DNA of 64,000 nucleotides from positions 1,103,501 to 1,167,500 of the forward strand of contig CP031585.1 in assembly GCA_003217735.2 (NCBI GenBank). Reading direction: 5' to 3'. The notes below the pieces were generated by a model. That model saw only the letters and a program-made list of their open reading frames with translations, did no database searches and was not told where the DNA came from. The stretch comes from Marinibacterium anthonyi. GTDB taxonomy: Bacteria > Pseudomonadota > Alphaproteobacteria > Rhodobacterales > Rhodobacteraceae. Of this stretch, positions 46,594-56,687 are shown one piece after another; position 1 is the stretch's first letter, and every line of letters starts with the position of its first letter. The position numbers and the translations under genes were made by a program.

Positions 46594-49056
46594 TCACAGG
46601 CGGGTCATCCGCAGACGCAGGGCGTTGCTGATCACCGACACCGACGACAGGCTCATGGCGGCGGCGGCCACGATGGGGGACAGCAGGATGCCCAGGAACG
46701 GATACAGGATCCCTGCCGCCAGCGGCACGCCGGCCGAATTGTAGGCAAAGGCGAAGAACAGGTTCTGGCGGATGTTGCGCATGGTCGCCTCGGCCAGGCG
46801 GCGGGCCCGGACGATACCGCCCAAGTCGCCCTTGACCAGCGTGATACCGGCGCTTTCCATCGCCACGTCGGCCCCGGTGCCCATGGCGATGCCGACATCC
46901 GCCGCCGCCAGCGCCGGCGCGTCGTTCACCCCGTCACCGGCCATGGCAACCGAATGGCCTTCGCCCCGCAGCTTCTCGACCAGGGCATGCTTGTCCTCGG
47001 GGCTGACCCCGGCGTGGACCTCGTCTAAGCGCAGGTCCCGGGCCACGGCCCGTGCGGTGCCCTCGGCATCGCCGGTCGCCATGACGATCCGCAGCCCGGC
47101 CTCGTGCAGCGCGCGGATGGCGTCGGGCGTGCTGTCCTTGATCCGGTCGGCCACCGCCACGATGCCGGCGATCTGCCCGTCCAGCGCCAGGAACATCGCC
47201 GTCTTGCCTTCGTCCTGCAGCGCCGTCGCGCGGTCCGCGAACGCCCCTGTCCCGACGCCCAGGTCGGCCATCAGCGCGGCATTGCCAAGCGCCGCCTCGC
47301 GGTCCCCGACACGGCCCTTCACGCCCTTGCCGGTCACCGCGTCGAATTCCGTGGCGTCCCGTTCATCGGCCCCGCGCGCCTTTGCACCGGTCACGATGGC
47401 CTCGGCCAGAGGGTGTTCCGAACCGCGTTCAAGGGCGGCCGCGAAGGACAGCAGGTCGTCTTCCGAAACGCTCTCGGCCGGTTCCGCATCGGTCAGCGAC
47501 GGGCGGCCTTCGGTCAGGGTCCCGGTCTTGTCGACGATCAGCACGTCGACCTTGGAAAACCGTTCCAGCGCCTCGGCATCGCGGATCAGCACGCCGGCAT
47601 TTGCGCCCCGTCCGGTCGCCACCATGATCGACATCGGCGTCGCCAGACCCAGAGCGCAGGGGCAGGCGATGATCAGCACGCTGACGGCGGCGACAAAGGC
47701 GTAGGACAGCGCCGGCGTCGGCCCGAAGATCGCCCAGAGCACGAAGGCCAAGGTGGCCACGCCGACCACCGTCGGCACGAACCAGGCAGCGACCCGGTCG
47801 GCCATCGCCTGGATCGGCGCGCGCGACCGCTGCGCCTTGGACACCATGTCGACGATCCGCGACAGCGTCGTCTCGGCCCCCACCGCGTCGGCGCGCATCA
47901 GGAAGCTGCCCGTCCGGTTCAGCGTGCCGCCCGTCACCGCGTCACCGGTCGTTTTCTCGACCGGCACGGGTTCGCCGGAGATCATGCTCTCGTCGATGCT
48001 GGAATGGCCCTCGGTCACCGCGCCATCCACCGGCACGCTTTCGCCGGGGCGCACGCGCAGGATGTCCCCGGTGTTCACCTCGTCCAGCGGCACGTCCTTT
48101 TCCGCGCCATCGCTCACCCGTCGCGCCGTCTTGGGCGCCAGGTCCAGCAACGCGCGGATCGCGTCCCCGGTGCGTTCACGGGCGGCCAGTTCCATGACCT
48201 GACCGATCAGCACCAGCACCAGGATCACGGCGGCGGCTTCGAAATAGACCGGGGGCATGCCCATCCCGTCGCGCATGGCCTCGGGGAACAGCCCCGGCGC
48301 AATCAGCGAGATCACCGAAAAGACATAGGCCGCCCCGGTGCCCAGAGCGATCAGGGTCCACATGTTGGGGCTACGGTTGACGATGGACGCCCAGCCGCGT
48401 TTGAAGAACGGATAGCAGATCAGCACCACCGGCGTCGCCAACGCGAACTGGACCCAGCCAAAGGCGGTGTGCCCGATCCAGTCGGCGAAGGGCAGGCCGA
48501 CATGGCTGCCCATCTCAAGCACGAAGACCGCCAGCGCCAGCGGCGCCGTGATCCGCAGCCGGCGCTTGAAATCCACGTATTCCGGGTTCGGCCCGCTGTC
48601 GGCCGAAGGGGTCATCGGTTCCAGCGCCATGCCGCATTTCGGGCAATCCCCGGGGGCGTCGCGGATGATCTCGGGGTGCATGGGGCAAGTGTATCGCGTG
48701 CCCTCGGGCATCTGTTCGGGCTCGGGCCGGTCGCCCAGGTAGGCCTGCGGATCGCCCTCGAACTTCGACTGGCACCCCGAGGAGCAGAAATAGAACCGCT
48801 GCCCCTCGTGCCTGACCATATGCGCGGCCGAGGCGCGGTCGACCTGCATGCCGCAGACCGGGTCCTTTGCCGTCAGCCAGGCGCCGGGATCGCCAACGAA
48901 CTTGGCGCGGCAGCCGTCCGAACAGAAGTGATACAGGTGGCCGTCATGCTCGGCCGTGGGCTTGCCCGCGTCGGGGTCGACGGTCATGCCGCAGACGGGA
49001 TCGCGGATGATCCCCTGCGTGTCAGAGTCATGGTGATGATGGTCATGGGAGGACAT
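46594..49056 (-). CDS. copA: Copper-translocating P-type ATPase with tandem YHS domains
   Basis: 820 residues. The N-terminus is HDHHHH, two YHS metal domains ([20 protein letters not shown]) and a heavy-metal-binding domain ([22 protein letters not shown]). Then an eight-helix P1B ATPase with CPC transport site ([11 protein letters not shown]), phosphorylation motif [19 protein letters not shown] and GDGVNDAP. P1B-1-type Cu(I) exporter. The ATG at 49056 follows GAACCATGTCC; the promoter upstream is CueR-type. An upstream ATG at 49128 would begin inside the operator. Confidence 0.95.
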   Translation of the reverse strand: MSSHDHHHHDSDTQGIIRDPVCGMTVDPDAGKPTAEHDGHLYHFCSDGCRAKFVGDPGAWLTAKDPVCGMQVDRASAAHMVRHEGQRFYFCSSGCQSKFEGDPQAYLGDRPEPEQMPEGTRYTCPMHPEIIRDAPGDCPKCGMALEPMTPSADSGPNPEYVDFKRRLRITAPLALAVFVLEMGSHVGLPFADWIGHTAFGWVQFALATPVVLICYPFFKRGWASIVNRSPNMWTLIALGTGAAYVFSVISLIAPGLFPEAMRDGMGMPPVYFEAAAVILVLVLIGQVMELAARERTGDAIRALLDLAPKTARRVSDGAEKDVPLDEVNTGDILRVRPGESVPVDGAVTEGHSSIDESMISGEPVPVEKTTGDAVTGGTLNRTGSFLMRADAVGAETTLSRIVDMVSKAQRSRAPIQAMADRVAAWFVPTVVGVATLAFVLWAIFGPTPALSYAFVAAVSVLIIACPCALGLATPMSIMVATGRGANAGVLIRDAEALERFSKVDVLIVDKTGTLTEGRPSLTDAEPAESVSEDDLLSFAAALERGSEHPLAEAIVTGAKARGADERDATEFDAVTGKGVKGRVGDREAALGNAALMADLGVGTGAFADRATALQDEGKTAMFLALDGQIAGIVAVADRIKDSTPDAIRALHEAGLRIVMATGDAEGTARAVARDLRLDEVHAGVSPEDKHALVEKLRGEGHSVAMAGDGVNDAPALAAADVGIAMGTGADVAMESAGITLVKGDLGGIVRARRLAEATMRNIRQNLFFAFAYNSAGVPLAAGILYPFLGILLSPIVAAAAMSLSSVSVISNALRLRMTRL

Positions 49057-49089
49057 GGTTCGCGCCTCGCTGGTCCGGATGTCGATGGG

Positions 49090-49120
49090 AACATAGGCAT
49101 TCCAGTTACTGGAAGGTCCA
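49090..49120 (-). promoter_or_regulatory. CueR/MerR-type promoter of copA
   Basis: On the minus strand: -35 TGGACC (49120-49115), a 19-bp spacer holding the perfect dyad TTCCAG-taa-CTGGAA, and -10 TATGTT (49095-49090). The 19-bp spacer and dyad placement are diagnostic of MerR-family copper activators. No cueR gene is in the window. Confidence 0.9.
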
Positions 49121-49290
49121 GAGGTCATGGCAAGTTTAATTCACCAACGCGCCAGACCCGTCCCCGTTCACTTTCGTCCCCCGAGGGTCGCCGCCGCACG
49201 GCTTCACCCGTTCCGGTGTCGCCCGATCCTGCCGGAGATGTGACTAACGTGCCCTATGCCCCGACCGCCGACCGGATTATCCTGCGCACC

Positions 49291-49608
49291 ATGGTCCTGA
49301 TCCGCGCCATCTGCCTGACCCTGTTCATCGCCGCCCTGTATCTCTGGCCCGCGGCGCCGTTTGCCGCGCCCCAGAGCCAGTCCATGGCGCCATCCCACCA
49401 TGACGCGGCCTGCCCGGATCGCGACACGCAGGCCCTCTGTCGAGACGGCATGGCCGCAGGCTGTGCCGCCTGTCCCATGGCCATTTCCGTTCAAATCTCC
49501 GGCCGCTGGCTGGCCGTTGGCGCGCGCATGCAACCCGTGTGGACGACCCACCCGGCCCACGGCCCGCTAAACCCGCCCGATCACGATCCTCCGCCGCCGA
49601 AAGCGTGA
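49291..49608 (+). CDS. Small exported Cys-rich protein of the copper operon
   Basis: 105 residues. A hydrophobic N-terminus (MVLIRAICLTLFIAALYLWPAAPFA) is followed by a His/Met/Cys region (SMAPSHHDAACPDRDTQALC, MAAGCAACPM) and a Pro/His-rich tail. The ligand set suggests periplasmic metal binding. No family recognised. First gene of a plus-strand operon with cytochrome c and multicopper oxidase. An in-frame GTG at 49249 is an alternative start. Confidence 0.5.
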   Translation: MVLIRAICLTLFIAALYLWPAAPFAAPQSQSMAPSHHDAACPDRDTQALCRDGMAAGCAACPMAISVQISGRWLAVGARMQPVWTTHPAHGPLNPPDHDPPPPKA

Positions 49609-49647
49609 TGCCCCACCCGGCATCACCACATCGACACGGAGAGATTC

Positions 49648-50070
49648 ATGAAAACCCCGATCCTCATCACCGGCGCGATCCTCGCGGCCGGCCTGGCGGG
49701 CTGGTACGCCCTTGGCCCGTCGCAGACCGAGACGGCAGCCCCCGAAGGAGACGCCCTGGTCGCCATCACCCTGCCCGACAGCCTGTCCGGGCAGGCGCAG
49801 ATCGGCAAACGCGGCTTTGATGCCGTCTGCGCCGCCTGCCATGGCGAGCGCGCCGTGGGCCGCGACGGCATGGGCCCGCCGCTGGTCCACAAGATCTACG
49901 AGCCCTCGCACCATGGCGACATGAGCTTTCTGATGGCCGTGCAGAACGGTGTCCGGGCGCATCACTGGACCTTCGGCGACATGCCCCCGCAAGACGGGCT
50001 GACCCGCGCCGATGTGGCCGATATCGTAGCCTATGTGCGCGAATTGCAGCGCGCCAACGGGATCGAATGA
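49648..50070 (+). CDS. c-type cytochrome (monoheme)
   Basis: 140 residues. N-terminal signal/anchor (MKTPILITGAILAAGLAGWY), heme-binding CAACH in FDAVCAACHGERAVG and a probable Met ligand in FGDMPPQDGL. Periplasmic electron carrier. Six bp upstream of the oxidase. Confidence 0.92.
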   Translation: MKTPILITGAILAAGLAGWYALGPSQTETAAPEGDALVAITLPDSLSGQAQIGKRGFDAVCAACHGERAVGRDGMGPPLVHKIYEPSHHGDMSFLMAVQNGVRAHHWTFGDMPPQDGLTRADVADIVAYVRELQRANGIE

Positions 50071-50076
50071 GGACCC

Positions 50077-51387
50077 ATGCCCATGGCCCCGCCTCTCACC
50101 CGCCGCACCTTCCTGGCCACCGGCGCGGCCGCCCTTGTCGTGCCGGGCCTGTCCCGCGCCCAGCCGATGAGGCTTGTCGCGGCCCCGGTCACCGCCCGGA
50201 TCCTGCCCGCAGGCGACCCGATGACCGCCATGCTGGGCCTGAACGGCGCGACGCCCGGCCCCGAGATCCGGCTGCGGCACGGCGACCGGCTGACGCTTGG
50301 GTTCGAGAACCGGATCGGCGCGCCCTCGGCGCTGCACTGGCACGGGATCCGCATCGACAATGCCATGGACGGCGTGCCCGGCCTGACCCAGGACGCGGTC
50401 CCCGACGGTGCCGGAATGGAATATGCCTTCGATCTGCCCGATGCCGGAACCTACTGGTATCATTCGCACAACCGGTCGTGGGAACAGGTGGAACAGGGGC
50501 TTTACGGCGCCCTGATCGTCGAGGAACGCGATCCGCCGCAGGTCGATCACGACATCACCGTGCTGATCGACGACTGGCGCCTGCAGGAGGATGGCACGCT
50601 GATCGGCGATTTCGCCAACATGCACGATTTCGCCCATGGCGGACGGCTTGGCAACTTTGCCCGGGCGATCCCCTCTGTGGATGAGGTCCGGGCCGGGGAT
50701 CGCATCCGCCTGCGCCTGATCAATGCGGCAACGGCCCGGATCTTCCCCGTCGCGCTGAAGGGTGTCGAAGGGCGCATCGTCGCGCTGGACGGCATGCCGC
50801 TGCCCGTGCCGCGCGCCTTCGCGAACCTGCAGCTGGCCCCGGCCCAGCGGATCGACGTCATCGGCGATGTCACGGGGCCGGTCGTCTTCGATTTCCCGAC
50901 CGGCGGCGGCCCCTATGAACTGGGTCGAATCGCGGCCAACGGCAAAAATCCCAACCCTGTCGGCGGCCCCGTCCCGACCCTGCCGCCCAACCGCGTCGCC
51001 ATGCCCGCCCCCGACCCGCGCGTGCTGGAACTGCGCATGGAAGGGGGCGCCATGGGCGGGCGTCACGCGGGCGACGACATCTGGGCCTTCAATGGCCGCT
51101 CCGGCCTGGCCGACACCCCCTTTGCCCGGTTCGGTCCCGGGGAAACCGCCCGTATCCGGCTGATCAACGACACGGCCTTTCCGCACGGTATCCACCTGCA
51201 CGGCCACCACTTTCACCACGTCACGCCCGAGGGCGCCCCGGGCGATCTGCGCGACACCACCCTGGTCGGGGCCGGAGAAAGCCGCGACATCCTCTGTGTC
51301 TTCGACAATCCCGGCAAATGGCTGCTGCACTGCCACATGCTGGGTCATCAGGCATCCGGAATGAAGACCTGGGTGGAGGTCACATGA
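50077..51387 (+). CDS. Multicopper oxidase (CueO/CopA type), Tat-exported
   Basis: 436 residues. RRTFL Tat signal; copper sites LHWHGIRID (type 2/3), WYHSHN, HGIHLHGHHFHHV and HCHMLGHQASGM, the last with the axial Met of the type 1 site. Acts in the periplasm; likely oxidises Cu(I) to the less toxic Cu(II). Sits between two cytochromes c and its stop overlaps the next start (ATGA). Confidence 0.93.
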   Translation: MPMAPPLTRRTFLATGAAALVVPGLSRAQPMRLVAAPVTARILPAGDPMTAMLGLNGATPGPEIRLRHGDRLTLGFENRIGAPSALHWHGIRIDNAMDGVPGLTQDAVPDGAGMEYAFDLPDAGTYWYHSHNRSWEQVEQGLYGALIVEERDPPQVDHDITVLIDDWRLQEDGTLIGDFANMHDFAHGGRLGNFARAIPSVDEVRAGDRIRLRLINAATARIFPVALKGVEGRIVALDGMPLPVPRAFANLQLAPAQRIDVIGDVTGPVVFDFPTGGGPYELGRIAANGKNPNPVGGPVPTLPPNRVAMPAPDPRVLELRMEGGAMGGRHAGDDIWAFNGRSGLADTPFARFGPGETARIRLINDTAFPHGIHLHGHHFHHVTPEGAPGDLRDTTLVGAGESRDILCVFDNPGKWLLHCHMLGHQASGMKTWVEVT

Positions 51388-51812
51388 CCCGGATCCCCTT
51401 GCTGGCGCTGGCGCTTCTGGCCGGTCCCGCCTTTGCCGGGCACGCGTTTGACGGTGCCGATCCGGCGCAAGGCGAAGCGCTCTACCAGGAGCATTGCGCC
51501 GCCTGCCACGGCGTGACCCTGGAGGGCCAGCCGGACTGGCGCAGCCCCGGTCCGGACGGGGTCTACCCCGCGCCGCCGCATGACGAAACCGGCCACACCT
51601 GGCACCATCCGACGGCCATGCTTCTGGACTACACCAAGCTCGGCGGTCAGGCGGCCCTGGCCCGGGCCGGCGTCACATCGTTCACAAGCGGAATGCCCGC
51701 GTTCGGCGATCAGCTCTCGGACAGGCAGATCCTCGACATCCTCGCCTGGATCGCCTCGACCTGGCCGGACCGCATCGCCGCCAGCCAGCGGTCCCGAAAT
51801 CCGGAACACTGA
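51384..51812 (+). CDS. c-type cytochrome (monoheme)
   Basis: 142 residues. Signal peptide (MTRIPLLALALLAGPAFAG), heme motif CAACH in YQEHCAACHGVTLEG and Met ligand in FTSGMPAFGDQLSD. Last gene of the oxidase operon, coupled to the oxidase by stop/start overlap, suggesting electron transfer with it. Confidence 0.92.
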   Translation: MTRIPLLALALLAGPAFAGHAFDGADPAQGEALYQEHCAACHGVTLEGQPDWRSPGPDGVYPAPPHDETGHTWHHPTAMLLDYTKLGGQAALARAGVTSFTSGMPAFGDQLSDRQILDILAWIASTWPDRIAASQRSRNPEH

Positions 51813-52055
51813 ACGGGGGCAACAGGGCGAAGGCACCATCCGGCGCGACCTTGTCCCGGACCGGCCGTCCTGCGGATCAGCTTGGGGTGATCCAAAGGAC
51901 AAAGGCAAAGCTGGCTGTCGCGGGATGGAATCGACACCGCCGGAGCGCGAAGGACCCGGCCGAATGTGCTCCGAGAGCGGCTTTCATGCGGCGCGACCTG
52001 CCACGGTCAACCGCCGCGACGGCGTCGGCGGCAGTCGGGTGGGCGCCTGGCCGAC

Positions 52056-52085
52056 AGTTGTATCTGTGAAAGTTGTATCTGTGAA
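52056..52085. repeat. 15-bp tandem duplication next to tRNA-Gln
   Basis: AGTTGTATCTGTGAA twice in a row (52056-52070 and 52071-52085), ending 2 bp from the 3' end of the tRNA gene. May mark replication slippage or a small insertion scar. Confidence 0.7.
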
Positions 52086-52087
52086 AG

Positions 52088-52162
52088 TGGCTGGGGTGGT
52101 AGGATTCGAACCTACGGTACACGGTACCAAAAACCGCTGCCTTACCGCTTGGCTACACCCCA
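52088..52162 (-). tRNA. tRNA-Gln (TTG)
   Basis: 75 nt with encoded CCA. Read on the minus strand: TGGGGTG acceptor with its CACCCCA partner, D-arm GCC...GGC, anticodon loop TTTTGGT region with TTG, T-arm GGTTCGAATCC. Typical bacterial tRNA-Gln. Confidence 0.96.
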
Positions 52163-52335
52163 ACGTGGGCGGCTGATTACGATGACTGATCGGGCAGCGC
52201 AAGAGCCATTGGGAAAAATTCCGGCATAACTTTACGCAAGATCATCTGCCGCTGTCCGCCGGGCCGGTGCCGGAGTGATGTCCGGCCCGATACCGGCGCC
52301 GGACCGCCCGAACGCGGTCCGCCGGAAGCGCGGCC

Positions 52336-52908
52336 TCAATCGCGAATCTCGTCCGCGTCGACGCCCCAGATCGTGGTCTTGGGCACCCAGCCCTTGTAGC
52401 CCCCGGCCGAGATCCGGCACCAGTCCGGGTCGCAATCGCCCAGCTTGGCGACGACGCCCATCTCGAACATCGCCGTCACCGGCGCTGTTTCCTCGGGGCG
52501 GGTGTGGCCCTGGACCATGTCCTTTTCGACCAGCACCGTGCGCACGCCCGACAGCAGCGCGTAATGTACCCAGCCGCCCGCGCCGTCGCGGTCCTGGACC
52601 CGGCGCCAATGGCCGTGTTCGGCCGTGATCATCAGGGGCATGCCCCGACGTGTGAAAACCCAGTCGATCTTGTGCGCGCGCGAAGGGCCACGACGCACGT
52701 TGCCCTCGGATGATTTCAGCGAAACATATCGCGGGATCGGCAGGTTGGTGACCTGTCCTCGGCGCTCTCCGTTCGGTTCGGTGGCCGCCGTCGAAACGGT
52801 TGCCGTCAGAACCATCGAAAGGAGAACGGAAAAGATCAGACCTCTGCCCGATGCCTTCTGTACCACCTTGGTGTGTCCGTTTGCCTGTTTTTTCTGCTCG
52901 GTCGGCAC
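52336..52908 (-). CDS. Exported bacterial SH3-domain protein
   Basis: 190 residues. A basic lead, then a signal helix (GLIFSVLLSMVLTATVSTAA). Two SH3b-like motifs follow: YVSLKSSEGNVRRGPSRAH...HWRRVQDRDGAGGWVHYALL and AMFEMGVVAKLGDCDPDWCRISAGGYKGWVPKTTIWG. SH3b modules bind cell-wall or periplasmic targets. Function unknown. Divergent from the dehydrogenase gene. Confidence 0.85.
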   Translation of the reverse strand: MPTEQKKQANGHTKVVQKASGRGLIFSVLLSMVLTATVSTAATEPNGERRGQVTNLPIPRYVSLKSSEGNVRRGPSRAHKIDWVFTRRGMPLMITAEHGHWRRVQDRDGAGGWVHYALLSGVRTVLVEKDMVQGHTRPEETAPVTAMFEMGVVAKLGDCDPDWCRISAGGYKGWVPKTTIWGVDADEIRD

Positions 52909-53010
52909 CTTATAAGGGTGTCGAAGGGTCCGCGCGGGGTCTGTCGCCCCTTGGACCGTAAGATATCATGCCACGGCCGGGGCCGGGGTGGAAAGCAGGT
53001 GGAGGCGGGT

Positions 53011-53997
53011 ATGGGAAGAGATCGGCTGAGTGTTGTCGTGACGCGACGGTTGCCCGAGGCGGTCGAGAAGCGCATGAGCGAACTTTTCGACGTGGAATTG
53101 CGGGAAGACGACGCTCCGATGGACCGGGCGGACCTGGTGGCGGCGGTCCAGCGGGCCGACGTGCTGGTGCCCACGATCACCGACCAGATCGACGCGGCGC
53201 TGATCGGGCAGGCGGGCGAACAGCTGAAGCTGATCGCCAATTACGGGGCCGGGGTGAACAACATCGATGTCGCCACCGCACGCCAGCGGGGCATCCTGGT
53301 GTCGAACACGCCCGACGTGCTGACCGAGGACACCGCCGACATGACCATGGCGCTGATCCTGGCCGTGACCCGGCGGATCCCGGAAGGGCTGGCCGTGATG
53401 CAAAAGGGCGACTGGACCGGCTGGGCGCCCACGGCGCTGATGGGCGGGCGAATCGCCGGGCGGCGTCTGGGGATCCTGGGGCTGGGCCGGATCGGCCAGG
53501 CGGTGGCGCGCCGGGCGGCGGCCTTCGGCATGCAGGTCCATTACCACGACCGCGCGCGGTCCCGCCCGGAACTGGAAAACGAACTGAACGCGACATGGTG
53601 GGACAGCCTGGACCGGATGGTGTCGCGCATGGATATCATCACGATCCACACGCCCGCCACGCCGTCCACCTTCCACCTGATGAACGCGCGGCGGCTGAAG
53701 CTGTTGAAACCCACGGCGGTGGTGGTGAACACCTCGCGCGGCGAGGTGATCGACGAAAATGCCCTGACCCGGATGCTGCGCGCGGGCGAGATCGCGGGCG
53801 CGGGGCTGGATGTCTACGAATTCGGCACCAACGTGAACCCGCGCCTGCGCGAATTGCCCAACGTGGTGCTGCTGCCGCACATGGGGTCCGCCACGCTGGA
53901 AGGGCGGATCGAGATGGGCGAGAAGGTGATCATCAACATCAAGACCTTCGAAGACGGCCACCGCCCGCCCGACCAGGTGGTGCCGTCGATGCTGTGA
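53011..53997 (+). CDS. D-isomer-specific 2-hydroxyacid dehydrogenase (glyoxylate/hydroxypyruvate reductase type)
   Basis: 328 residues. NAD(P) motif GILGLGRIGQAVARRAAAFG, substrate/active-site blocks IANYGAGVNNID, VNTSRGEVIDENAL and catalytic His in LPHMGSAT. Reduces glyoxylate, hydroxypyruvate or similar keto acids. AGGTGGAGG precedes the ATG; a longer frame begins earlier but is not family-like. Confidence 0.92.
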   Translation: MGRDRLSVVVTRRLPEAVEKRMSELFDVELREDDAPMDRADLVAAVQRADVLVPTITDQIDAALIGQAGEQLKLIANYGAGVNNIDVATARQRGILVSNTPDVLTEDTADMTMALILAVTRRIPEGLAVMQKGDWTGWAPTALMGGRIAGRRLGILGLGRIGQAVARRAAAFGMQVHYHDRARSRPELENELNATWWDSLDRMVSRMDIITIHTPATPSTFHLMNARRLKLLKPTAVVVNTSRGEVIDENALTRMLRAGEIAGAGLDVYEFGTNVNPRLRELPNVVLLPHMGSATLEGRIEMGEKVIINIKTFEDGHRPPDQVVPSML

Positions 53998-54059
53998 CCC
54001 GTTTTCCGGCAGGACAACGGCCCGCATCCTTCGAAAGAACCGCCTGGGGTGTCTGAGCG

Positions 54060-54626
54060 ATGCGCGCCTTCGTTGCCGTGGACCTGCCCGAAGACCTGAT
54101 GGAGGCGCTTGAGCGCCTTCAGTCCGACCTGCGCACCGGGCGCATCGTGGCGCCCGACAACCTGCACCTGACGCTGGCCTTTCTGGGCGATGCCGGCGAC
54201 GACGCGCTTGAGCTTCTGCACGACGACCTGACGACGCTGCACCGGATCCCCGTGACCCTGCGCATCACCGGGCTTGACATCTTCGGGTCCGCCACCGCGC
54301 CCCGGCTGGTCGTCGCAATGGTCGACGACACGCCCGCGCTGACCGACCTGCACCACCGCATCACCCGCGTCGCGCGGGCGGCGGGGCTGGACCTGGACCG
54401 CCGCCGCTTTCGGCCCCACGTGACGCTGGCCCGCTTCGGCAAGACGGCGCGGGCGGATCCTCAGGCGCTGGCCCGGTTCCTCGCCGATCATGGCGGGTTC
54501 ACCACCCCTGCGATCGCGGCCCGGTCCATGGGCCTCTATGCCTCGACGCTGACGCCGCACGGGGCGGAGTACGAGGCGCTGGCAACCTATCCGCTGGCCC
54601 ATCCCCCTGCCTATCCCCTGGGTTGA
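54060..54626 (+). CDS. thpR: RNA 2',3'-cyclic phosphodiesterase (LigT/ThpR)
   Basis: 188 residues. Two HxTx motifs, HLTLAFLG and HVTLARFG, define the 2H phosphoesterase fold. Hydrolyses 2',3'-cyclic phosphate ends of RNA. Confidence 0.93.
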   Translation: MRAFVAVDLPEDLMEALERLQSDLRTGRIVAPDNLHLTLAFLGDAGDDALELLHDDLTTLHRIPVTLRITGLDIFGSATAPRLVVAMVDDTPALTDLHHRITRVARAAGLDLDRRRFRPHVTLARFGKTARADPQALARFLADHGGFTTPAIAARSMGLYASTLTPHGAEYEALATYPLAHPPAYPLG

Positions 54627-54684
54627 TCGGGCTTGGCTCACCGGCCAGCCCGTGTAGCCTGAGGCCCAAACGGGAGGGACCGCA

Positions 54685-56484
54685 ATGCACCGAATCCATC
54701 TGCCTTCAAATTTGGCCTCCACCTTGGCCATCACCCTGTCCCTGGCGCTGGCCGGGACAACGTCCGCCCAACAGGCCGCCGACACCGTCGCACCCGAGTC
54801 TCCGGCCGCCACGACGACCGCGTCGGACAACATGGCCATCGCCGCCGCCCTTAAGGCCAAGGCCGACGGCCAGCCGGTCACGGCGCAGGACTGGATGATC
54901 GCCGCCGCCAACCCGCTGGCGGCAGAGGCCGGCGCCAAGATCCTGGCCCGGGGCGGCAGCGCCGCCGATGCGATGATCGCCGTGCAAACCGTTCTGGGCC
55001 TTGTCGAACCGCAATCCTCGGGCCTGGGCGGTGGCGCCTTCCTGGTCTACTGGGACAACGCGCGCAAACGCCTGACCACGCTCGATGGCCGCGAAACCGC
55101 GCCTTTGCGGGCCACGCCGACGCTGTTCCTGGATGACCAGGGCGAGCCGCTGAAGTTCTACGACGCGGTGGTCGGCGGCCTGTCGGTGGGCACGCCGGGC
55201 ACGCCCGCGCTGATGGAGCGCGCCTACAAATACTGGGGCACGCTGCCCTGGCCCGACCTGTTCCAGGATGCGATCACCCTGGCGACGGAAGGCTTCGACG
55301 TCTCTCCCCGCCTGGCCGGACTGGTGGCCGAGGATACCGACCACCTGTCGCACTTTCCCGCCACGGCGGCCTATTTCCTGCCGGACGGAGAGCCGATCCA
55401 GGCTGGCGACACCCTGACCAACCTGCCTTACGCGCTGACCCTGCGGCTGTTGTCGGCGAACGGGTCGCGCGCCTTTTACACCGGCAAGATGGCCGACCAG
55501 ATCGTGCAGACGGTGCAGACCGCGCCGGGCAATCCCGGCGTTCTGTCCCAGGCCGACCTGGCGCTGTACCAGGTGGTGGAACGCCCGGCGGTCTGCGGCC
55601 CCTACCGCGTCTACGAGGTCTGCGGCATGGGCCCGCCGTCCTCGGGCGCGCTGACCGTGGCGCAGATCCTGGGGATGCTGGACACCTACGACCTGGGCGC
55701 GATGGGGGCGGACGACCCGCAGGCCTGGCGCCTGATCGGCGACGCCTCGCGGTTGGCCTTTGCCGACCGGGGGCGGTACATGGCCGACAGTGATTACGTG
55801 CCGGTGCCGGTCAAGGGGCTGCTGTCGCCCGACTATCTGGCGCGGCGGGCGGAGTTGCTGGAGGCCGACACGGCGCTGAAGACGATCGCGCCGGGAGAAC
55901 CGGAATTCGACCACGCGATGCTCTGGGCCGACGACCAGTCGATCGAATTCCCCTCGACCTCGCATATCTCGATCGTGGATTCGGCGGGCAACGTGCTGTC
56001 GGTGACCACCACGATCGAAAACGGCTTCGGCTCGCGCCTGATGGTGGGCGGGTTCCTTCTGAACAACGAGCTGACGGACTTTTCCTTCCGCACCCATTCC
56101 GACGGCCACCCCATCGCCAACCGGGTCGAGCCGGGCAAGCGGCCCCGGTCGTCGATGGCGCCGACCATCGTGATGAAGGACGGCGCGCCGGTGCTGGCCG
56201 TGGGATCGCCCGGCGGCAGCCGGATCATCGGCTATGTCGCGCAAACGGTGATCGCCTGGGCAGACTGGGGCATGAACATCCAGCAGGCCATCGCGTTGCC
56301 GCATGCGGTCAACCGCTTCGGCACCTATGACGTCGAGACGGACGCGCAGGTCGAAGGGCTGACCGCGCTCGGCTACGAGGTCGAGCAGAAGGCGCTGAAT
56401 TCGGGCATCCACGCGATCGAGATCGGCGAGGTCCTGAAAGGCGGCGCCGATCCGCGCCGCGAGGGCATCGCCCTGGGAGAGTAG
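54685..56484 (+). CDS. ggt: Gamma-glutamyltransferase
   Basis: 599 residues, periplasmic. N-terminal signal (about MHRIHLPSNL...LALAGTTSA). Autocatalytic cleavage is expected before Thr425 (STSHIS), which becomes the nucleophile of the small subunit. VETDAQVEGL and GSPGGSRIIGY fit the family. Splits glutathione or gamma-glutamyl compounds. Confidence 0.94.
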   Translation: MHRIHLPSNLASTLAITLSLALAGTTSAQQAADTVAPESPAATTTASDNMAIAAALKAKADGQPVTAQDWMIAAANPLAAEAGAKILARGGSAADAMIAVQTVLGLVEPQSSGLGGGAFLVYWDNARKRLTTLDGRETAPLRATPTLFLDDQGEPLKFYDAVVGGLSVGTPGTPALMERAYKYWGTLPWPDLFQDAITLATEGFDVSPRLAGLVAEDTDHLSHFPATAAYFLPDGEPIQAGDTLTNLPYALTLRLLSANGSRAFYTGKMADQIVQTVQTAPGNPGVLSQADLALYQVVERPAVCGPYRVYEVCGMGPPSSGALTVAQILGMLDTYDLGAMGADDPQAWRLIGDASRLAFADRGRYMADSDYVPVPVKGLLSPDYLARRAELLEADTALKTIAPGEPEFDHAMLWADDQSIEFPSTSHISIVDSAGNVLSVTTTIENGFGSRLMVGGFLLNNELTDFSFRTHSDGHPIANRVEPGKRPRSSMAPTIVMKDGAPVLAVGSPGGSRIIGYVAQTVIAWADWGMNIQQAIALPHAVNRFGTYDVETDAQVEGLTALGYEVEQKALNSGIHAIEIGEVLKGGADPRREGIALGE

Positions 56485-56520
56485 ATCTGCCAGCAACCCC
56501 GCCTGGCCGCGCCTGGCCTC

Positions 56521-56613
56521 GCCGGATCTCCCTGGCCACGCCCCGCCCTGTCGATGCCTTGCGCGGGCGGGTGCGGTTTCAAGAGCCCACCCGCGTGGCC
56601 AGGGAGATCCGGC
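56521..56613. repeat. 21-bp perfect inverted repeat upstream of lysC
   Basis: Arms 56521-56541 (starting GCCGGATCTC) and 56593-56613 (ending GATCCGGC) are exact reverse complements, 51 bp apart. An inner stem (GCGGGTG at 56567-56573 with CACCCGC at 56588-56594) would compete with it. Could be an attenuator-like leader of lysC or a scar of a small mobile element. Confidence 0.75.
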
Positions 56614-56687
56614 TCCTTGCTCCTGCCACGGACCTGCCTTATGAGGGCGCGAACACTGAAGGCCAATTCCCAAGGATCCAAGGCGAC

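Noticed and set aside
47104-49608. 834-codon frame antisense to copA
   Set aside because: Only its last 106 codons (49291 on) look like a protein; the rest mirrors copA.
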